Part shown: positions 34,753-44,152 of the stretch, one piece after another
Numbering within the stretch: the stretch's first letter is position 1
Layout: every line of letters begins with the position of its first letter
DNA from: JBLNBN01 sp050260015
Lineage (GTDB): Bacteria > Bacteroidota > Ignavibacteria > Kapaibacteriales > UBA2268
Assembly (NCBI GenBank): GCA_050260015.1
Contig: JBLNBN010000047.1
Span: 31,908 to 95,907 of the forward strand
Length of the DNA: 64,000 nt
Direction of reading: 5' to 3'
Notes under the pieces: model-generated
Database searches by the model: none
Seen by the model: only the letters and a program-made list of their open reading frames with translations
What the model was told of the DNA's origin: nothing
Program-made: the position numbers and the translations under genes

Positions 34753-37641
34753 ATGTCTTTTAAGAACTATTTAACGATTATAATATTAGTCTTTACCGCC
34801 GGGGTATCTTCAGCCGCTCCCGAAATAAGGCGCGACATAATGAAGGATCTGGCCCGAAAGCCGCGCATTGCGCCCGATCCGGGTAAGAACCGATACGGGA
34901 AAGCTCTCGCGGGGGTCGCTTTAGTAAAGCTTAAAAGCGGCGTCGATTTCACGCAAATTCTAATCGCTCCCCCTGCCCCGGAGTACAAAATAACCGGCTA
35001 CGAAACGCTTTTACCCGCCGACTCGCGAGCGTCCAATCTCAATTCTATTGTTGCTCAAAAGAAGTACCCCAACCCGGCTAAACTTGCCGCAGTACTTCGC
35101 GCCGAGGAACCTCTTTCCAGAACATACGTCGTAGCCTACGACGGCGCTCTGGATCCCGCGGAATTCTCAAAATTGATCCTTAAGGATCTTTACCGGTACG
35201 TCGAGTACGCCGAGCCCTACTACGTATACGACAGATTGGGAACCCCGAACGATCCTTTGATCGACAGGCAAAAAATGCTAGGAACTATCAAGGCGTTCAA
35301 TGCATGGGACATCGCGCCGGGCAGCCCGAACGTCGTCATCGGCATTAGCGACTCGGGCGTCGACCAGGATCACGAGGACATAGCCTCCTCGCTAGCGGTT
35401 AATGCCGCCGAGACGCCGAACGATAATCAGGACAACGACGACAACGGCTACGTCGACGATTACTCCGGCTACAATTTCTGTTGGGAGGAAGACGGAAAGA
35501 ATCCCAACATGACGCGCAGCGAATCGGACGACCATGGGATGCTCGTCGCAGGCATTGCGGCCGCCACGCAAAACAATGGTAAAGGAATCGCCGGAGTGGC
35601 CGGCGCATGCAGGATTTTCCCGCTTAAAGTGGTGCCCGATGATGAAACCGATATCGTTTATGGCTATCAATCGATAATTTATGCGGCTTCGCGCGGATTC
35701 AAAGTATTGAACTGCAGTTGGGGCTCTCCCAAGGAATTTTCCCTGCTTGACCAGGAGATCATCGACTACGCATTAGCGAACGATTTGGCGATAGTAGCCG
35801 CTTCGGGCAACGTCGGCTCCAACGGGGCCACAAAGTACTCCACTTTTTTCCCGGCCGGATATTACGGCGTCCTGGGCGTGGGCGAAGTTAACCAGAACGA
35901 CGTCGTCGTCAGCGGAACGACGATTTCCGCGCCGGCGCGCATAATGGCTCCGGGCGGGGGCAACTGGGGAACTGCTCCCGAAGGGATGTACGAAGCTACG
36001 ACCCCGGGCACTTCCTTCGCCGCGCCGGTCGTTTCCGGCGCTCTAGCAGTTGTTCGTTCGAAGTTTCCCGACCTTTCGGCTCTGCAAGCCATGGAGTTGC
36101 TTCGACAGACTGGCGACGATATTAGCTTTATAAACCAGGGTGATCCTGATTCCGCGTTAATCCCTAAAAGAGTAAATCTTCTAAACGCGGTTACCGCCAA
36201 TCCCTTTTCCAAACCCGCGATACTGCCTTTCGCATTTAGATACTATGACGAAGCCGGCGTGAAGACGGATAGATTCGACGTCGACCAAACGGCAAAGCTG
36301 GAAATCGACGTTCGTAACTTTTTAGGCTCCGCCGGCAATCTGACGTGCAAGCTATCCGTAGTATACGACCCCGCGAACTCAATAAAAATCCTTCAGGAGA
36401 CGGCTGAACTTCCGCCGCTCCAAACTAACGAGGCCGGCGCAATTAGCTCCTTCGTCTTTAAAATTATCCGCAGGTACGAGGCCCCGATTATCTTCCGCGT
36501 GGATATTACCGGGGACGACGGTTACCACGATTTCTTTAAATTTGATTTTATACCCACGAAGGATTATTCTACGTTCGAGAACGAGGCGCTCGTCTTCTCT
36601 CTCTCCGACGTCGGGGAATTCGGATTTAGCGCCTTGGGCCTAAGCGCCCACGGTTCGGGGTTCACGCTTAAAGGGCATGGCAACGCGATTTATGAGACGA
36701 GCGGACTAATGGCTTCCGCCAACGACGCGAAGGTAGTCGCCACTCTCAACGAAGATTTCTTCTCGATCAAGCCGTTCCTGCCGCCGAATCGAAACATAGG
36801 AATAGTTGACGATACGCGCGCTAACGAAGAGAACTTTATCGGCCTTCGTATATCCCAGGAAGTCTTTTTACCTTCGGGCGATACTTCCTATACGAAGATA
36901 CGGCTGAAAGTAAAGAATATGTCGGGAACGACGTTAAATAATCCCGCGGTCGGATACTTTATGGATTGGGATATCGGGGTGGATACCGATTCGAACAGGA
37001 TTTCATTAAATAATGGGATGATCCCAGCTGAAAAACAGGGGGTTAACTCCGCCGTAATGATAGCCGAATCGACGATACCCGGCGAAGCGTTCTACGCCGT
37101 AGGCGTATACTCCGGCGAAAACGACGCGCGAGCCCAGGCCGCCGCGTTAACTTATTCCTACATCGAGACGTTTGAAAACCAGGAAATGATCGCAGCTCTC
37201 AACAGCGGCACGACTATGCAGCACGACGGGGTCGACGACATGAGCATGGTGGCCGGTATGAGGTTCAACGGCGAATTCCCGGACGAGGCCGAGCGCGTTT
37301 GCGAAGTATGCGTAGCGGCGGCCGAAACCCGCGAAGAGCTGACGGCCTTAATGAGGAACTGCATGAATAAGGCGCTTTCAGCCCGCGAGGAAATTTCCAT
37401 CTTAAAGATGAAGGCGTTTCCCCAGCCCGCGCGTTCGAGCGTTACTTTCGAGTTGCCTTCGGAGGCTGCGCCCGGCGGCGAGATCAGGATTTACGACGCG
37501 TTCGGGGCGCTCGCGCTAAAAGGCGTAGCGTCTACCCAAGCTGTGCGGGTCGACCTAAGCGGGCTGGCGCAGGGCGCTTATTACGTCGTCTACTCGAGCG
37601 GCCCGGTTACCGCTCAAACGGCGTTTACCGTAATTAAATAA
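34753..37641 (+). CDS. Subtilisin-like S8 peptidase with T9SS sorting domain
   Basis: 962 aa from the ATG at 34753 (GAGG upstream; a TTG four codons earlier is less likely). A signal peptide (to about 21) is followed by a propeptide-like region (about 22-160). The S8 catalytic triad is complete: Asp200 (GISDSGVDQDH), His261 (DDHGMLVAGIAA) and Ser421 (TPGTSFAAPVVSG). An Asp-rich loop (TPNDNQDNDDNGYVDDYSGY) is a probable Ca site. Beta domains follow (about 480-860), and a Por sorting domain ends the protein (about 885-962: MKAFPQPARSSVTFELPSE). Predicted surface or secreted protease handled by the T9SS at 47-56 kb. Confidence 0.92.
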   Translation: MSFKNYLTIIILVFTAGVSSAAPEIRRDIMKDLARKPRIAPDPGKNRYGKALAGVALVKLKSGVDFTQILIAPPAPEYKITGYETLLPADSRASNLNSIVAQKKYPNPAKLAAVLRAEEPLSRTYVVAYDGALDPAEFSKLILKDLYRYVEYAEPYYVYDRLGTPNDPLIDRQKMLGTIKAFNAWDIAPGSPNVVIGISDSGVDQDHEDIASSLAVNAAETPNDNQDNDDNGYVDDYSGYNFCWEEDGKNPNMTRSESDDHGMLVAGIAAATQNNGKGIAGVAGACRIFPLKVVPDDETDIVYGYQSIIYAASRGFKVLNCSWGSPKEFSLLDQEIIDYALANDLAIVAASGNVGSNGATKYSTFFPAGYYGVLGVGEVNQNDVVVSGTTISAPARIMAPGGGNWGTAPEGMYEATTPGTSFAAPVVSGALAVVRSKFPDLSALQAMELLRQTGDDISFINQGDPDSALIPKRVNLLNAVTANPFSKPAILPFAFRYYDEAGVKTDRFDVDQTAKLEIDVRNFLGSAGNLTCKLSVVYDPANSIKILQETAELPPLQTNEAGAISSFVFKIIRRYEAPIIFRVDITGDDGYHDFFKFDFIPTKDYSTFENEALVFSLSDVGEFGFSALGLSAHGSGFTLKGHGNAIYETSGLMASANDAKVVATLNEDFFSIKPFLPPNRNIGIVDDTRANEENFIGLRISQEVFLPSGDTSYTKIRLKVKNMSGTTLNNPAVGYFMDWDIGVDTDSNRISLNNGMIPAEKQGVNSAVMIAESTIPGEAFYAVGVYSGENDARAQAAALTYSYIETFENQEMIAALNSGTTMQHDGVDDMSMVAGMRFNGEFPDEAERVCEVCVAAAETREELTALMRNCMNKALSAREEISILKMKAFPQPARSSVTFELPSEAAPGGEIRIYDAFGALALKGVASTQAVRVDLSGLAQGAYYVVYSSGPVTAQTAFTVIK

Positions 37642-37664
37642 TCTAAAAACTTAGTTTTTTTCCA

Positions 37665-37706
37665 GCATTGCGCGCGGCGAAGTGTAACTTTCGAAGCGCG
37701 CAATGC
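37665..37706 (+). terminator. Long hairpin after the S8 peptidase gene
   Basis: GCATTGCGCGC ... GCGCGCAATGC with 11-bp perfect arms and further pairing inside (CGAAG/CTTTCG). Only a weak T run follows (GTCATTTTA), so a terminator is likely but not certain. Confidence 0.5.
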
Positions 37707-37754
37707 GTCATTTTAACGTGACCGAAGCCGTTGTTTAATTAATACGAGCGAATT

Positions 37755-39713
37755 ATGAACTACCTATTTATTCTGCTTACGGCTATTTTCGCCGTATCAA
37801 ATTCCGCCCCCGAGGGGAGCTTTAGCGTTCTCCGAGGGAGGCTAATTGATAAGAATACCGGGAAGAACCTCACAGCCGCGGAGATCAAGATCAAAGGCGA
37901 AAAGAAATCCTTTAGAACTATCACCGACGAATACGGCGCGTTCAAAATCAACTACGAGCCCGGCAAGTACGATATGAGCGTCAGCTATATGGGCCAACCC
38001 GACACCCTTTTCCAGGTCGAGCTAGGACCCTCCGAAAAAGATATTTCCCTTATAATTATTCCAAAGTTCGAAAATATAAGTCTCGAAGACCTCCGGCGCA
38101 CGGCCATGGCAAGAAAAGCGATGCATAGCGACGCTAGCGGCTCCGGCATGATGGATGATCCGTCGATGCCCATGTATGCTACTGTAGATGTTAAAGCGAA
38201 ATCAGGCGGCTATTCGACGGAATTTGGCGAGGCGGGCGGCGGGGAAGAAAGCCCTTTAAAGCCCTATAAAGAAGGCGAAATAATAGACGGGGCCGTTATC
38301 GACGTCCCGATCCCTTCAGGCGCGAGCTCTATTTCTTTTAAAAAGGCGGCGGAGATTTCCGCAGGCAAGCTCACCTCCGGCGAAGTGAACGACTTCAGGA
38401 AGTGGGAGCAGTGGCAGGACTTCGCTTCCGATGAATTGGTAGCGAACAGGCGGGAATGGGATTACTATCCTTCAGGCAGAATAGTCGCGCAGCTTGAAAC
38501 CGGCAGCGGGCTGCCCGCCGTCGGCGCGACGGTTCGCTTGCTCGACGCGCAGGGCTTGGAGATATGGCGCGCCGTAAGCGACAACACCGGCAAAGCTGAA
38601 TTATGGTCTAAAATGCGCGATTCCTTAAAAGCAAGTTTCGGCGAACCGGCAAGCATTGAAGCCTCCATTAACGGCGAGACGGTAAATTACGACAATATAA
38701 AAAGCTTTGGCCAGGGCGTTAACTTTATCAAATTTAACGGGGGGTGCTCCGAGATAAAGCGCGCGGATATCCTCTTCGCAGTGGACGCCACGGGCTCGAT
38801 GGGCGACGAAATCGAGTACCTCAAAGCCGAATTAAAAGATATTATAGGAAAGGTCGCCGAAAAGCATAAGGATATAGAGCTGAATCTCGGCAGCGTCTTC
38901 TACCGCGACTTCAGGGACGACTATCTCATTAAGAAGTTCGATTTCAACCGCGACGTCGATTCCATTCAAAAATTCATTGAAGCTCAGGGGGCCGACGGCG
39001 GCGGCGACACGCCCGAAGCGGTCGAAAACGCACTGCAGACCGCCCTGGACAATATGTCCTGGAGCGAGAGCTCGGCCGGAAAAATACTATTCCTAATACT
39101 CGACGCGCCGCCCCACAATAATGAAATCAATAAAGATAAAATGGATATTCTCGCCCGCAAGGCCGCGCTCATGGGCGTTCGGATCGTGCCCGTGGCCTGC
39201 TCGGGGGTGGATAAGTCAACAGAGTACTTAATGCGCGCGCTTGCGCTGGCCACGAACGGCACGTATATCTTCCTGACCAACCACAGCGGCATCGGCGGCG
39301 ACCATATAGCGCCCACGACCGACAAGTACGACGTAGAATTCCTGAACGCGCTCTTCGTACGCGTTATCGACCAGTTCATTACGGCTCCGGCTTGCGACGC
39401 CAAAGCGCCTATTGCGGGTCTGGACGTAGCCGACAACGTATTTAATAAGAACGAGAACCGGGTCGAACCCAAATCGGCCCCGGCTCTGAAATGCTACCCG
39501 AACCCGACGGACGGGGAGCTGACGATAGAATGCGCGGAGGACATAGAGGAACTGTATTTAGCCGATATCGCCGGGAAGCTCGTAGCGAATTTCGGCCGCA
39601 TACCCAGGGGCTCGCGCAAGCTAAACCTCGGCGAATTCCCGACGGGCGTGTATTTCCTAAAGTACTCGGTAAAAGGCGCCTGGGCCGTCGAGAAGACGTT
39701 CCTGCAGAAATAA
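37755..39713 (+). CDS. VWA-domain exported protein with carboxypeptidase-regulatory-like and T9SS domains
   Basis: 652 aa. A signal peptide (MNYLFILLTAIFAVSNSAPEG) leads to a CarboxypepD_reg-like beta-sandwich (about 22-105: GRLIDKNTGKNLTAAEIKI ... TDEYGAFKINY). A linker and a second transthyretin-like domain (about 235-315: TGSGLPAVGATVRLLDAQG) precede a von Willebrand A domain (about 338-540) with MIDAS Asp344-A-T-G-Ser348 (FAVDATGSMGDE) and GGGDTPEAVENAL. The end (about 575-652, LKCYPNPTDGELTIECAE) is the T9SS sorting domain. Such VWA proteins usually mediate metal-dependent binding at the cell surface. Ligand unknown. Confidence 0.85.
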   Translation: MNYLFILLTAIFAVSNSAPEGSFSVLRGRLIDKNTGKNLTAAEIKIKGEKKSFRTITDEYGAFKINYEPGKYDMSVSYMGQPDTLFQVELGPSEKDISLIIIPKFENISLEDLRRTAMARKAMHSDASGSGMMDDPSMPMYATVDVKAKSGGYSTEFGEAGGGEESPLKPYKEGEIIDGAVIDVPIPSGASSISFKKAAEISAGKLTSGEVNDFRKWEQWQDFASDELVANRREWDYYPSGRIVAQLETGSGLPAVGATVRLLDAQGLEIWRAVSDNTGKAELWSKMRDSLKASFGEPASIEASINGETVNYDNIKSFGQGVNFIKFNGGCSEIKRADILFAVDATGSMGDEIEYLKAELKDIIGKVAEKHKDIELNLGSVFYRDFRDDYLIKKFDFNRDVDSIQKFIEAQGADGGGDTPEAVENALQTALDNMSWSESSAGKILFLILDAPPHNNEINKDKMDILARKAALMGVRIVPVACSGVDKSTEYLMRALALATNGTYIFLTNHSGIGGDHIAPTTDKYDVEFLNALFVRVIDQFITAPACDAKAPIAGLDVADNVFNKNENRVEPKSAPALKCYPNPTDGELTIECAEDIEELYLADIAGKLVANFGRIPRGSRKLNLGEFPTGVYFLKYSVKGAWAVEKTFLQK

Positions 39714-39742
39714 TTATTAATGGTTAATGAATATATTAGTAG

Positions 39743-39770
39743 GGGCGGACCCATGTGTCCGCCCTTCTTT
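39743..39770 (+). terminator. Rho-independent terminator of the VWA protein gene
   Basis: GGGCGGAC-ccatgt-GTCCGCCC followed by TTCTTTATTT, 30 bases past the stop codon. Confidence 0.82.
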
Positions 39771-39833
39771 ATTTAACAGTCGTGCGCGGGCAATTTTTTG
39801 GAATAGCGCATAAGCGCTTGGAATGAAACCATC

Positions 39834-39960
39834 TGTCACCCAGAGCGCAGCGAAGGGTCCAAAGGATATCGAATAAGAAAATAATGTATTTACAAGCGGG
39901 TATACTCATTTCTTAACCCCAGCGGGGTTACAGCTTTGTAACGCGAAGCGCCTGCCCCCA
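39834..39960 (+). repeat. Second repeat family, copy 3
   Basis: TGTCACCCAGAGCGCAGCGA start, AACCCCagcGGGGTT at 39915-39929, ACGCGAAGCGCC end. Matches 29640-29770 and, reversed, 21660-21785. Confidence 0.78.
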
Positions 39961-40180
39961 CGCTTCCTTCTTTCCCCGGCTGCGCCGCGGGGAAGAGAGT
40001 TTGGGGGTAATCTGACTCTAAAATATGCGAATCCTTCGGATTCCTCGAGAGCGAATCGATACAAATATTGATTCGTCATTACGAACGATGATTACGCAGC
40101 AAGCGATCTTTGGATACTCGTCTGCACGAGTATGACCAAAGCCTGCAGTTGCAAGCGCCTGCGCGTCATTTCTTTTACCC

Positions 40181-40290
40181 GTCATTCCGCGCGCCGTACC
40201 CCGAGCCCCGTCGAAGGGTACGGTCAAGCAAAACGCCGGGCGCTTCGACAGGCTCAGCGACCGGCTTTCCACCGTTTAAACTCCTCCCCT
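40181..40290 (+). repeat. 110-bp dispersed repeat, inverted copy of 18836-18946
   Basis: Same sequence as 18836-18946 in the opposite orientation with few differences. Includes CTTCGACAGGCTCAGCGACC and a TTTCCACCGTTTAAACTC tail. Confidence 0.8.
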
Positions 40291-40299
40291 GCGGCGGCG

Positions 40300-40372
40300 G
40301 AGCGGCATCGTACGGCAAAGAAATTAACGCGGTGCGTTCGCAGCGCATTCCCACGGGGACCGCGGGAACGAG
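40300..40372 (+). repeat. Repeat module with CCCACGG palindrome, copy 2
   Basis: Related to 29251-29330 (reverse) and 43779-43860. Followed by AT-rich 'taataat' tandem units (40385-40408) before the DUF488 gene end. Confidence 0.6.
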
Positions 40373-40403
40373 GGATTAACCATTAATAATTAATAATTAA
40401 TAA

Positions 40404-41272
40404 TTACCCTATGTCCTTCCACCCCATCCCCAATGCGTTCGCTACCCGGCTCCTGTGGCAGTCGTTTGGATCGGCTTCGAAGCAGGTAAGGGCGATGCGG
40501 TCGTATTCGCGGTAGAGGCGGTCGACGTAGTCTAATTCTTCCTGGCGCTCAGGGAGGAAGGTATTCTCGTAGTAATCGAATAGGGCTTCGCGCTCTTCGG
40601 GCGTGGAAACGTCCTTCCGCTTACTGGAATCTATGCCCAGCGCGGGAATATGAATATAGGCAATACCGACGCTCTCGACGATCCTCTTCAATTGCGCCTT
40701 GGAAAATCCGAACTTCATGCTGAGCGGGTTCCGACGCACGTCGCAGAGCGCGCGTACGTCGTTCGCAATTAATTGATTCGTGTACTTTTCAACTGACTTC
40801 CCTTCGTAGCCTATAGTAAATAGCGCAGGCTCGTCAAATTTTGGCTTCAATTTGTCAATCTCTTCCTGCTCTTTATCGCCGAACGTTTCGCCCGCGTTCC
40901 CGAGATTGATCGCATAATAGGGATGGCTGGAAAAAATCCGCTTTTGAAGTTCCGCGCCCCGGACGCTCTTGATTTCCCCATAGAGCTTTGTTAGATTAAA
41001 CCTATCGCCGGGTTTGAGGGCCGCTGCGTAACCCGTTTCATCCAACAGGCGCCACGCGCCGCCCGCCTTCCCGACCTGCTCGTATTTCTCCATCGTTAGA
41101 AGGTCCTGCTCCGCCTGGAAGGAATACGGACCTGTCTTAACGGAAGAAATTCGAAGCTCGGCTCCTCCTGCCTATCGCAAAGGAGAAATAGCGCTGACTG
41201 AAGGTCCGCTTCGGGCATCTCCCCGCCGAATTGTTCCAGGACGGCCAATATTACTTTTCGCCTGTAGTACAT
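40404..41272 (-). pseudogene. DUF488-family gene interrupted by a single-base frameshift
   Basis: The gene starts at 41272 (MYYRRKVILAVLEQFGGEMPE) and its first frame reads to an early stop near 41096 (ending LRQVRIPSRRSRTF). Reading the same DNA one frame over gives KTGPYSFQAEQDLLTMEKYEQVG, which continues without a break into the 229-residue DUF488 part (FTIGYEGKSVEKYTNQLI, LCDVRRNPLSMKFGFSK, LTCFEADPNDCHRSRVA). Joined, the two parts match the normal layout of DUF488 proteins with an N-terminal extension, so one base (an A in TTAAAGAC) appears lost around 41146-41152. No heptamer slippery site is seen. Either a real inactivating mutation or a sequencing/assembly error. Begins 2 nt after the S8 gene. 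Confidence 0.8.
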
Positions 41273-41274
41273 TT

Positions 41275-43266
41275 CTACTCCCCTCTCCGTTTCTCCCATT
41301 TCATCAATTTATAGAGGTTTATCTTGCCGTAGCCGCACTTAGCATTCGGGACTGGGCCGGTCGTTTCGTCGACGTCCGCTGTTTCGCGGACTGCCGTGCG
41401 GAAATCCTCGAACGTCGCATTTGGATTTTTTTGCAGGAAGAGCGCGCCCATGCCCGCCGCTACCGGCGAGGCGGCGCTTGTGCCGCTGTAAATCATATGC
41501 AAGCCGTCCTCTAAAACTGGTTCGCCGCTCTCCTTTTTGTCCAAATCCAATGGAAAAGCCGCCCCGACTCCCATTCCGGGCGAAAGGAAATCCGGCTTCC
41601 AAAAACCTGAAAGATCGCCCCCTTGCTGGGTTGAAAACCATGGATCCCCGGTTTTGGAGTTTGGATCGTTTTCGTCGCTGCTTTTAAGAGCCGCGCCGCC
41701 TTCCCCGACAAATTCTATTTGATTATAATAAGTCCCGACTGCCATAATGTCCTTGCCGCAAGCGATGGGTTGCACTAAATATTTATTGTCGGGAGTTATA
41801 TAATTGGTTGGAGGCGTTTTCCCTTCCATATCCTCCTCGAGAATAATTTGCCAATAAAGCGATCCCCAGAAATCGCATGTCATATCCCCTCGTATGCTAA
41901 ATCTGTTCAATAAGGCGTACTCTGAAGGCGCATTTTTATAACTCCTCACGCCGACATAGACGATGAGGGTTGAATCCGATAAATGCGATGGTTTTATAAT
42001 ATATTCCAATTCGGTTGAATCGTTCCAGGTTGCCTTGTAAGTTTTCATTGGGTCTTTTAAGCAATTTTCAAGCTTGATCCAATTCGGTTTATAATCGTTA
42101 TCTCCATCTTTCATCGTATCAAGATCAAGAGAAAACTCAGCTTTTTTTACGTCGTTTTTATTTATTTTTAAATAAAAGCTCGAGTATTTAGAGAGACCCC
42201 ATGGCGCAACCATCCAGCAGAACTTACCGTCGGGATTATTGTCCTTATTTACGTATCTATTATGAAATTTTAATGTTCCATTATTCCCGGCGCTCGAAAA
42301 TACGATTCTTCCAGGCTTTTCTTTAACCATCTCAGAAACAGCTACTGAAGCGATATCTGAACCGTCGTACGCATTGGCGAAAGTAATCTGCGAAATAGTT
42401 ATTACGCAAGGCATTCCAAGGGAATCCGCAAGATTGAATATATAACGGCAGGCGTTTATTAAATGTAGCGCGCTGCAAGACGAATATTTGACTTGTACTA
42501 AATTCGCTCCGGGCGCGACGCCGCAGTAGTTCCCCGTAGCGAATCCGTTGCCGGCGGCTACGCTCGCGCTGTTCGTTACGTGACAGCAACTCTCTCCAAA
42601 GTCAGTCAACGCTTGCGATTTGCCTTGGATTATCGCGTTAAGTTCGTCGGCTCTCCATACCCTTCCGTATCTGAAAGCGCTATTAGTTATAGACGAATCG
42701 TCCTGCTGATCCCAAATAGCGAGGAAGCGCGTGGAGCCGTCGGCGTTTAAAAAGTCTGAATGTCTAAAATCAATTAAGCCGGCTTCGATAACTCCAATTA
42801 GAACTCCCTTGCCGTCGAACTTATTTAACTCGGGATCTTTCAGGTATTCTTCCATTCCCCCAGTTCGAATCCCGCGTTGGATAGGACCTTTAAAATTAAA
42901 TTTTTGCGGAATATACGTATAATTTGGGTTATGATCTCCGGCCACTACATTTTTTATTGTAAAATTTATATTTAATACGCTTGCGTTCCGCGAAAGCTCA
43001 AGAACTGAAGCAGGTTTCATGAATGCAGTGAAGGTTGTTTTCGTTTTCGCTACAATGCTCTCGGTATTCGACAATTTAATATCTTTCGTAATATCTTTAT
43101 TCGCTAAAACGCCGACGAGCAAAAGCGTATCGGCTGGAAACTTCCCGAAATTGTCAAGAAAATAAGGGGTATCGAATTTCATGCTGACTTCCGGCGAATA
43201 GTCGGCCGGGTAAGATGGCAGGTAGGTCAGGACAAAGGAAACGAGCAGGGCGATCGCGATTTTCAT
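41275..43266 (-). CDS. S8-family subtilase-like protein with Glu in the catalytic Asp position
   Basis: 663 aa. A signal peptide (MKIAIALLVSFVLTYLPSYPA) and a pro-region of about 120 residues precede the S8 domain. The Asp motif reads GVIEAGLIDFRHSDF, with Glu161 where D-T/S-G is expected; the His motif is CCHVTNSASVAAG (His229, lacking the usual HGTH); the Ser motif SGTSAASPVAAG (Ser597) is intact. A long insert (about 345-520) separates His and Ser regions, as in Bacteroidetes-type subtilases. No T9SS domain; it ends with the catalytic core. Whether Glu161 supports activity is unknown. ATG at 43266. DUF488 gene follows. Confidence 0.8.
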   Translation of the reverse strand: MKIAIALLVSFVLTYLPSYPADYSPEVSMKFDTPYFLDNFGKFPADTLLLVGVLANKDITKDIKLSNTESIVAKTKTTFTAFMKPASVLELSRNASVLNINFTIKNVVAGDHNPNYTYIPQKFNFKGPIQRGIRTGGMEEYLKDPELNKFDGKGVLIGVIEAGLIDFRHSDFLNADGSTRFLAIWDQQDDSSITNSAFRYGRVWRADELNAIIQGKSQALTDFGESCCHVTNSASVAAGNGFATGNYCGVAPGANLVQVKYSSCSALHLINACRYIFNLADSLGMPCVITISQITFANAYDGSDIASVAVSEMVKEKPGRIVFSSAGNNGTLKFHNRYVNKDNNPDGKFCWMVAPWGLSKYSSFYLKINKNDVKKAEFSLDLDTMKDGDNDYKPNWIKLENCLKDPMKTYKATWNDSTELEYIIKPSHLSDSTLIVYVGVRSYKNAPSEYALLNRFSIRGDMTCDFWGSLYWQIILEEDMEGKTPPTNYITPDNKYLVQPIACGKDIMAVGTYYNQIEFVGEGGAALKSSDENDPNSKTGDPWFSTQQGGDLSGFWKPDFLSPGMGVGAAFPLDLDKKESGEPVLEDGLHMIYSGTSAASPVAAGMGALFLQKNPNATFEDFRTAVRETADVDETTGPVPNAKCGYGKINLYKLMKWEKRRGE

Positions 43267-43303
43267 AAATTCCTTACATATAATGATATTAAATTATTTC
43301 GTG

Positions 43304-43311
43304 CAAATTTA
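43304..43311 (-). promoter_or_regulatory. Candidate -7 element (TAAATTTG, minus strand) for the S8 gene
   Basis: TAnnTTTG match 38 bases upstream of the ATG, with ATTG 20 nt further upstream (43332-43335) in the -33 position. Confidence 0.5.
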
Positions 43312-43369
43312 CAAATATCCCGGCTTTATTACAATTATTTTGTTTTTTTATGGATATTAATTATGATCG

Positions 43370-43532
43370 TCCAACGCCTACGGCGTAGCGTGTTCTTGTG
43401 CAAGCGCCTGTTACAGATGTAAAACGCCTACGGCGTAAATGTTGGAATTTATTCCAATAGGCTTTAGACGTGATAGCGTTTAGGAATGCATAAATCTAAC
43501 AACCGCGAAGCGGTTCAACGTCAGTAGCCGAA
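43370..43532 (+). repeat. Core of the three-palindrome element, copy E
   Basis: 163 bp, lacking the 60-bp left flank of the other copies. P1 43374-43386, P2 43424-43436, P3 AACCGCgaaGCGGTT at 43501-43515; spacing 50 and 126. The interior resembles copy C. Confidence 0.82.
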
Positions 43533-43559
43533 TGCCGCCACATCCCAGCCTCCACTCCT

Positions 43560-43960
43560 GCGGCCTAATATTGTAGATTAAATCTTAGGAATGACGCGCT
43601 AAGCGCTTGGTAATAGAAAGCTTTGTCACTCAGACGAGCGAAGCGAGGAAGAGTCTATAGGATATTTAAATAACAAAAACGCTCCGGATAACGCAGAATT
43701 ACTGTCACTACCACTTCCTTTAACGAATCCGAAGGATTCGCATGTCTATAGTAAAGCGCCTATCCTCCACTACCAATTGCGGCGCAGCCGCGGCATCGTT
43801 CCGTAAAGTAATGAACGCGGAGCGTTCGGTATGCATTCCGACGAGGAGCATGGGAATGAGATAATAATATCATTGATCCATCATTCCGGGCGTCAGACCC
43901 GGAATCCATACATCCTTTGGATTCTTCGCTGCGCTCCTAATGACCTAACTGCCTTTAATA
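43560..43960. repeat. Repeat mosaic upstream of secG
   Basis: Modules in order: TGACGCGCTAAGCGCTTGG ... GTCACTCAGACGAGCGAAGCG (43591-43650), ACGAATCCGAAGGATTCGC (43725-43743), the CCGCGGCATCGTTCC module (43779-43860) and a CTTTGGATTCTTCGCTGCGC end (43914-43933). No gene from 43267 to 44152. Confidence 0.65.
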
Positions 43961-44152
43961 TAAAATTTTGCGCGTTATTATCAAGAGGAAGCGCCTTCAT
44001 TGCGCCCCCGCTAATTGATCAGTGTTATTTGATAATTGTCTTTCGGCCCCGGTTCAACCTGCGTAAACGGGGAAAGATTTTTCCTTGCTCAATCGGAAAA
44101 ATTTTCTTAATTTTATGATTCGTAAAAGACGTAATTAATAAAAGGATTAAAG

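Noticed and set aside
41090..41160. Programmed -1 frameshifting in the DUF488 gene
   Set aside because: No X-XXY-YYZ heptamer or downstream pseudoknot-like stem is visible around the frame change.
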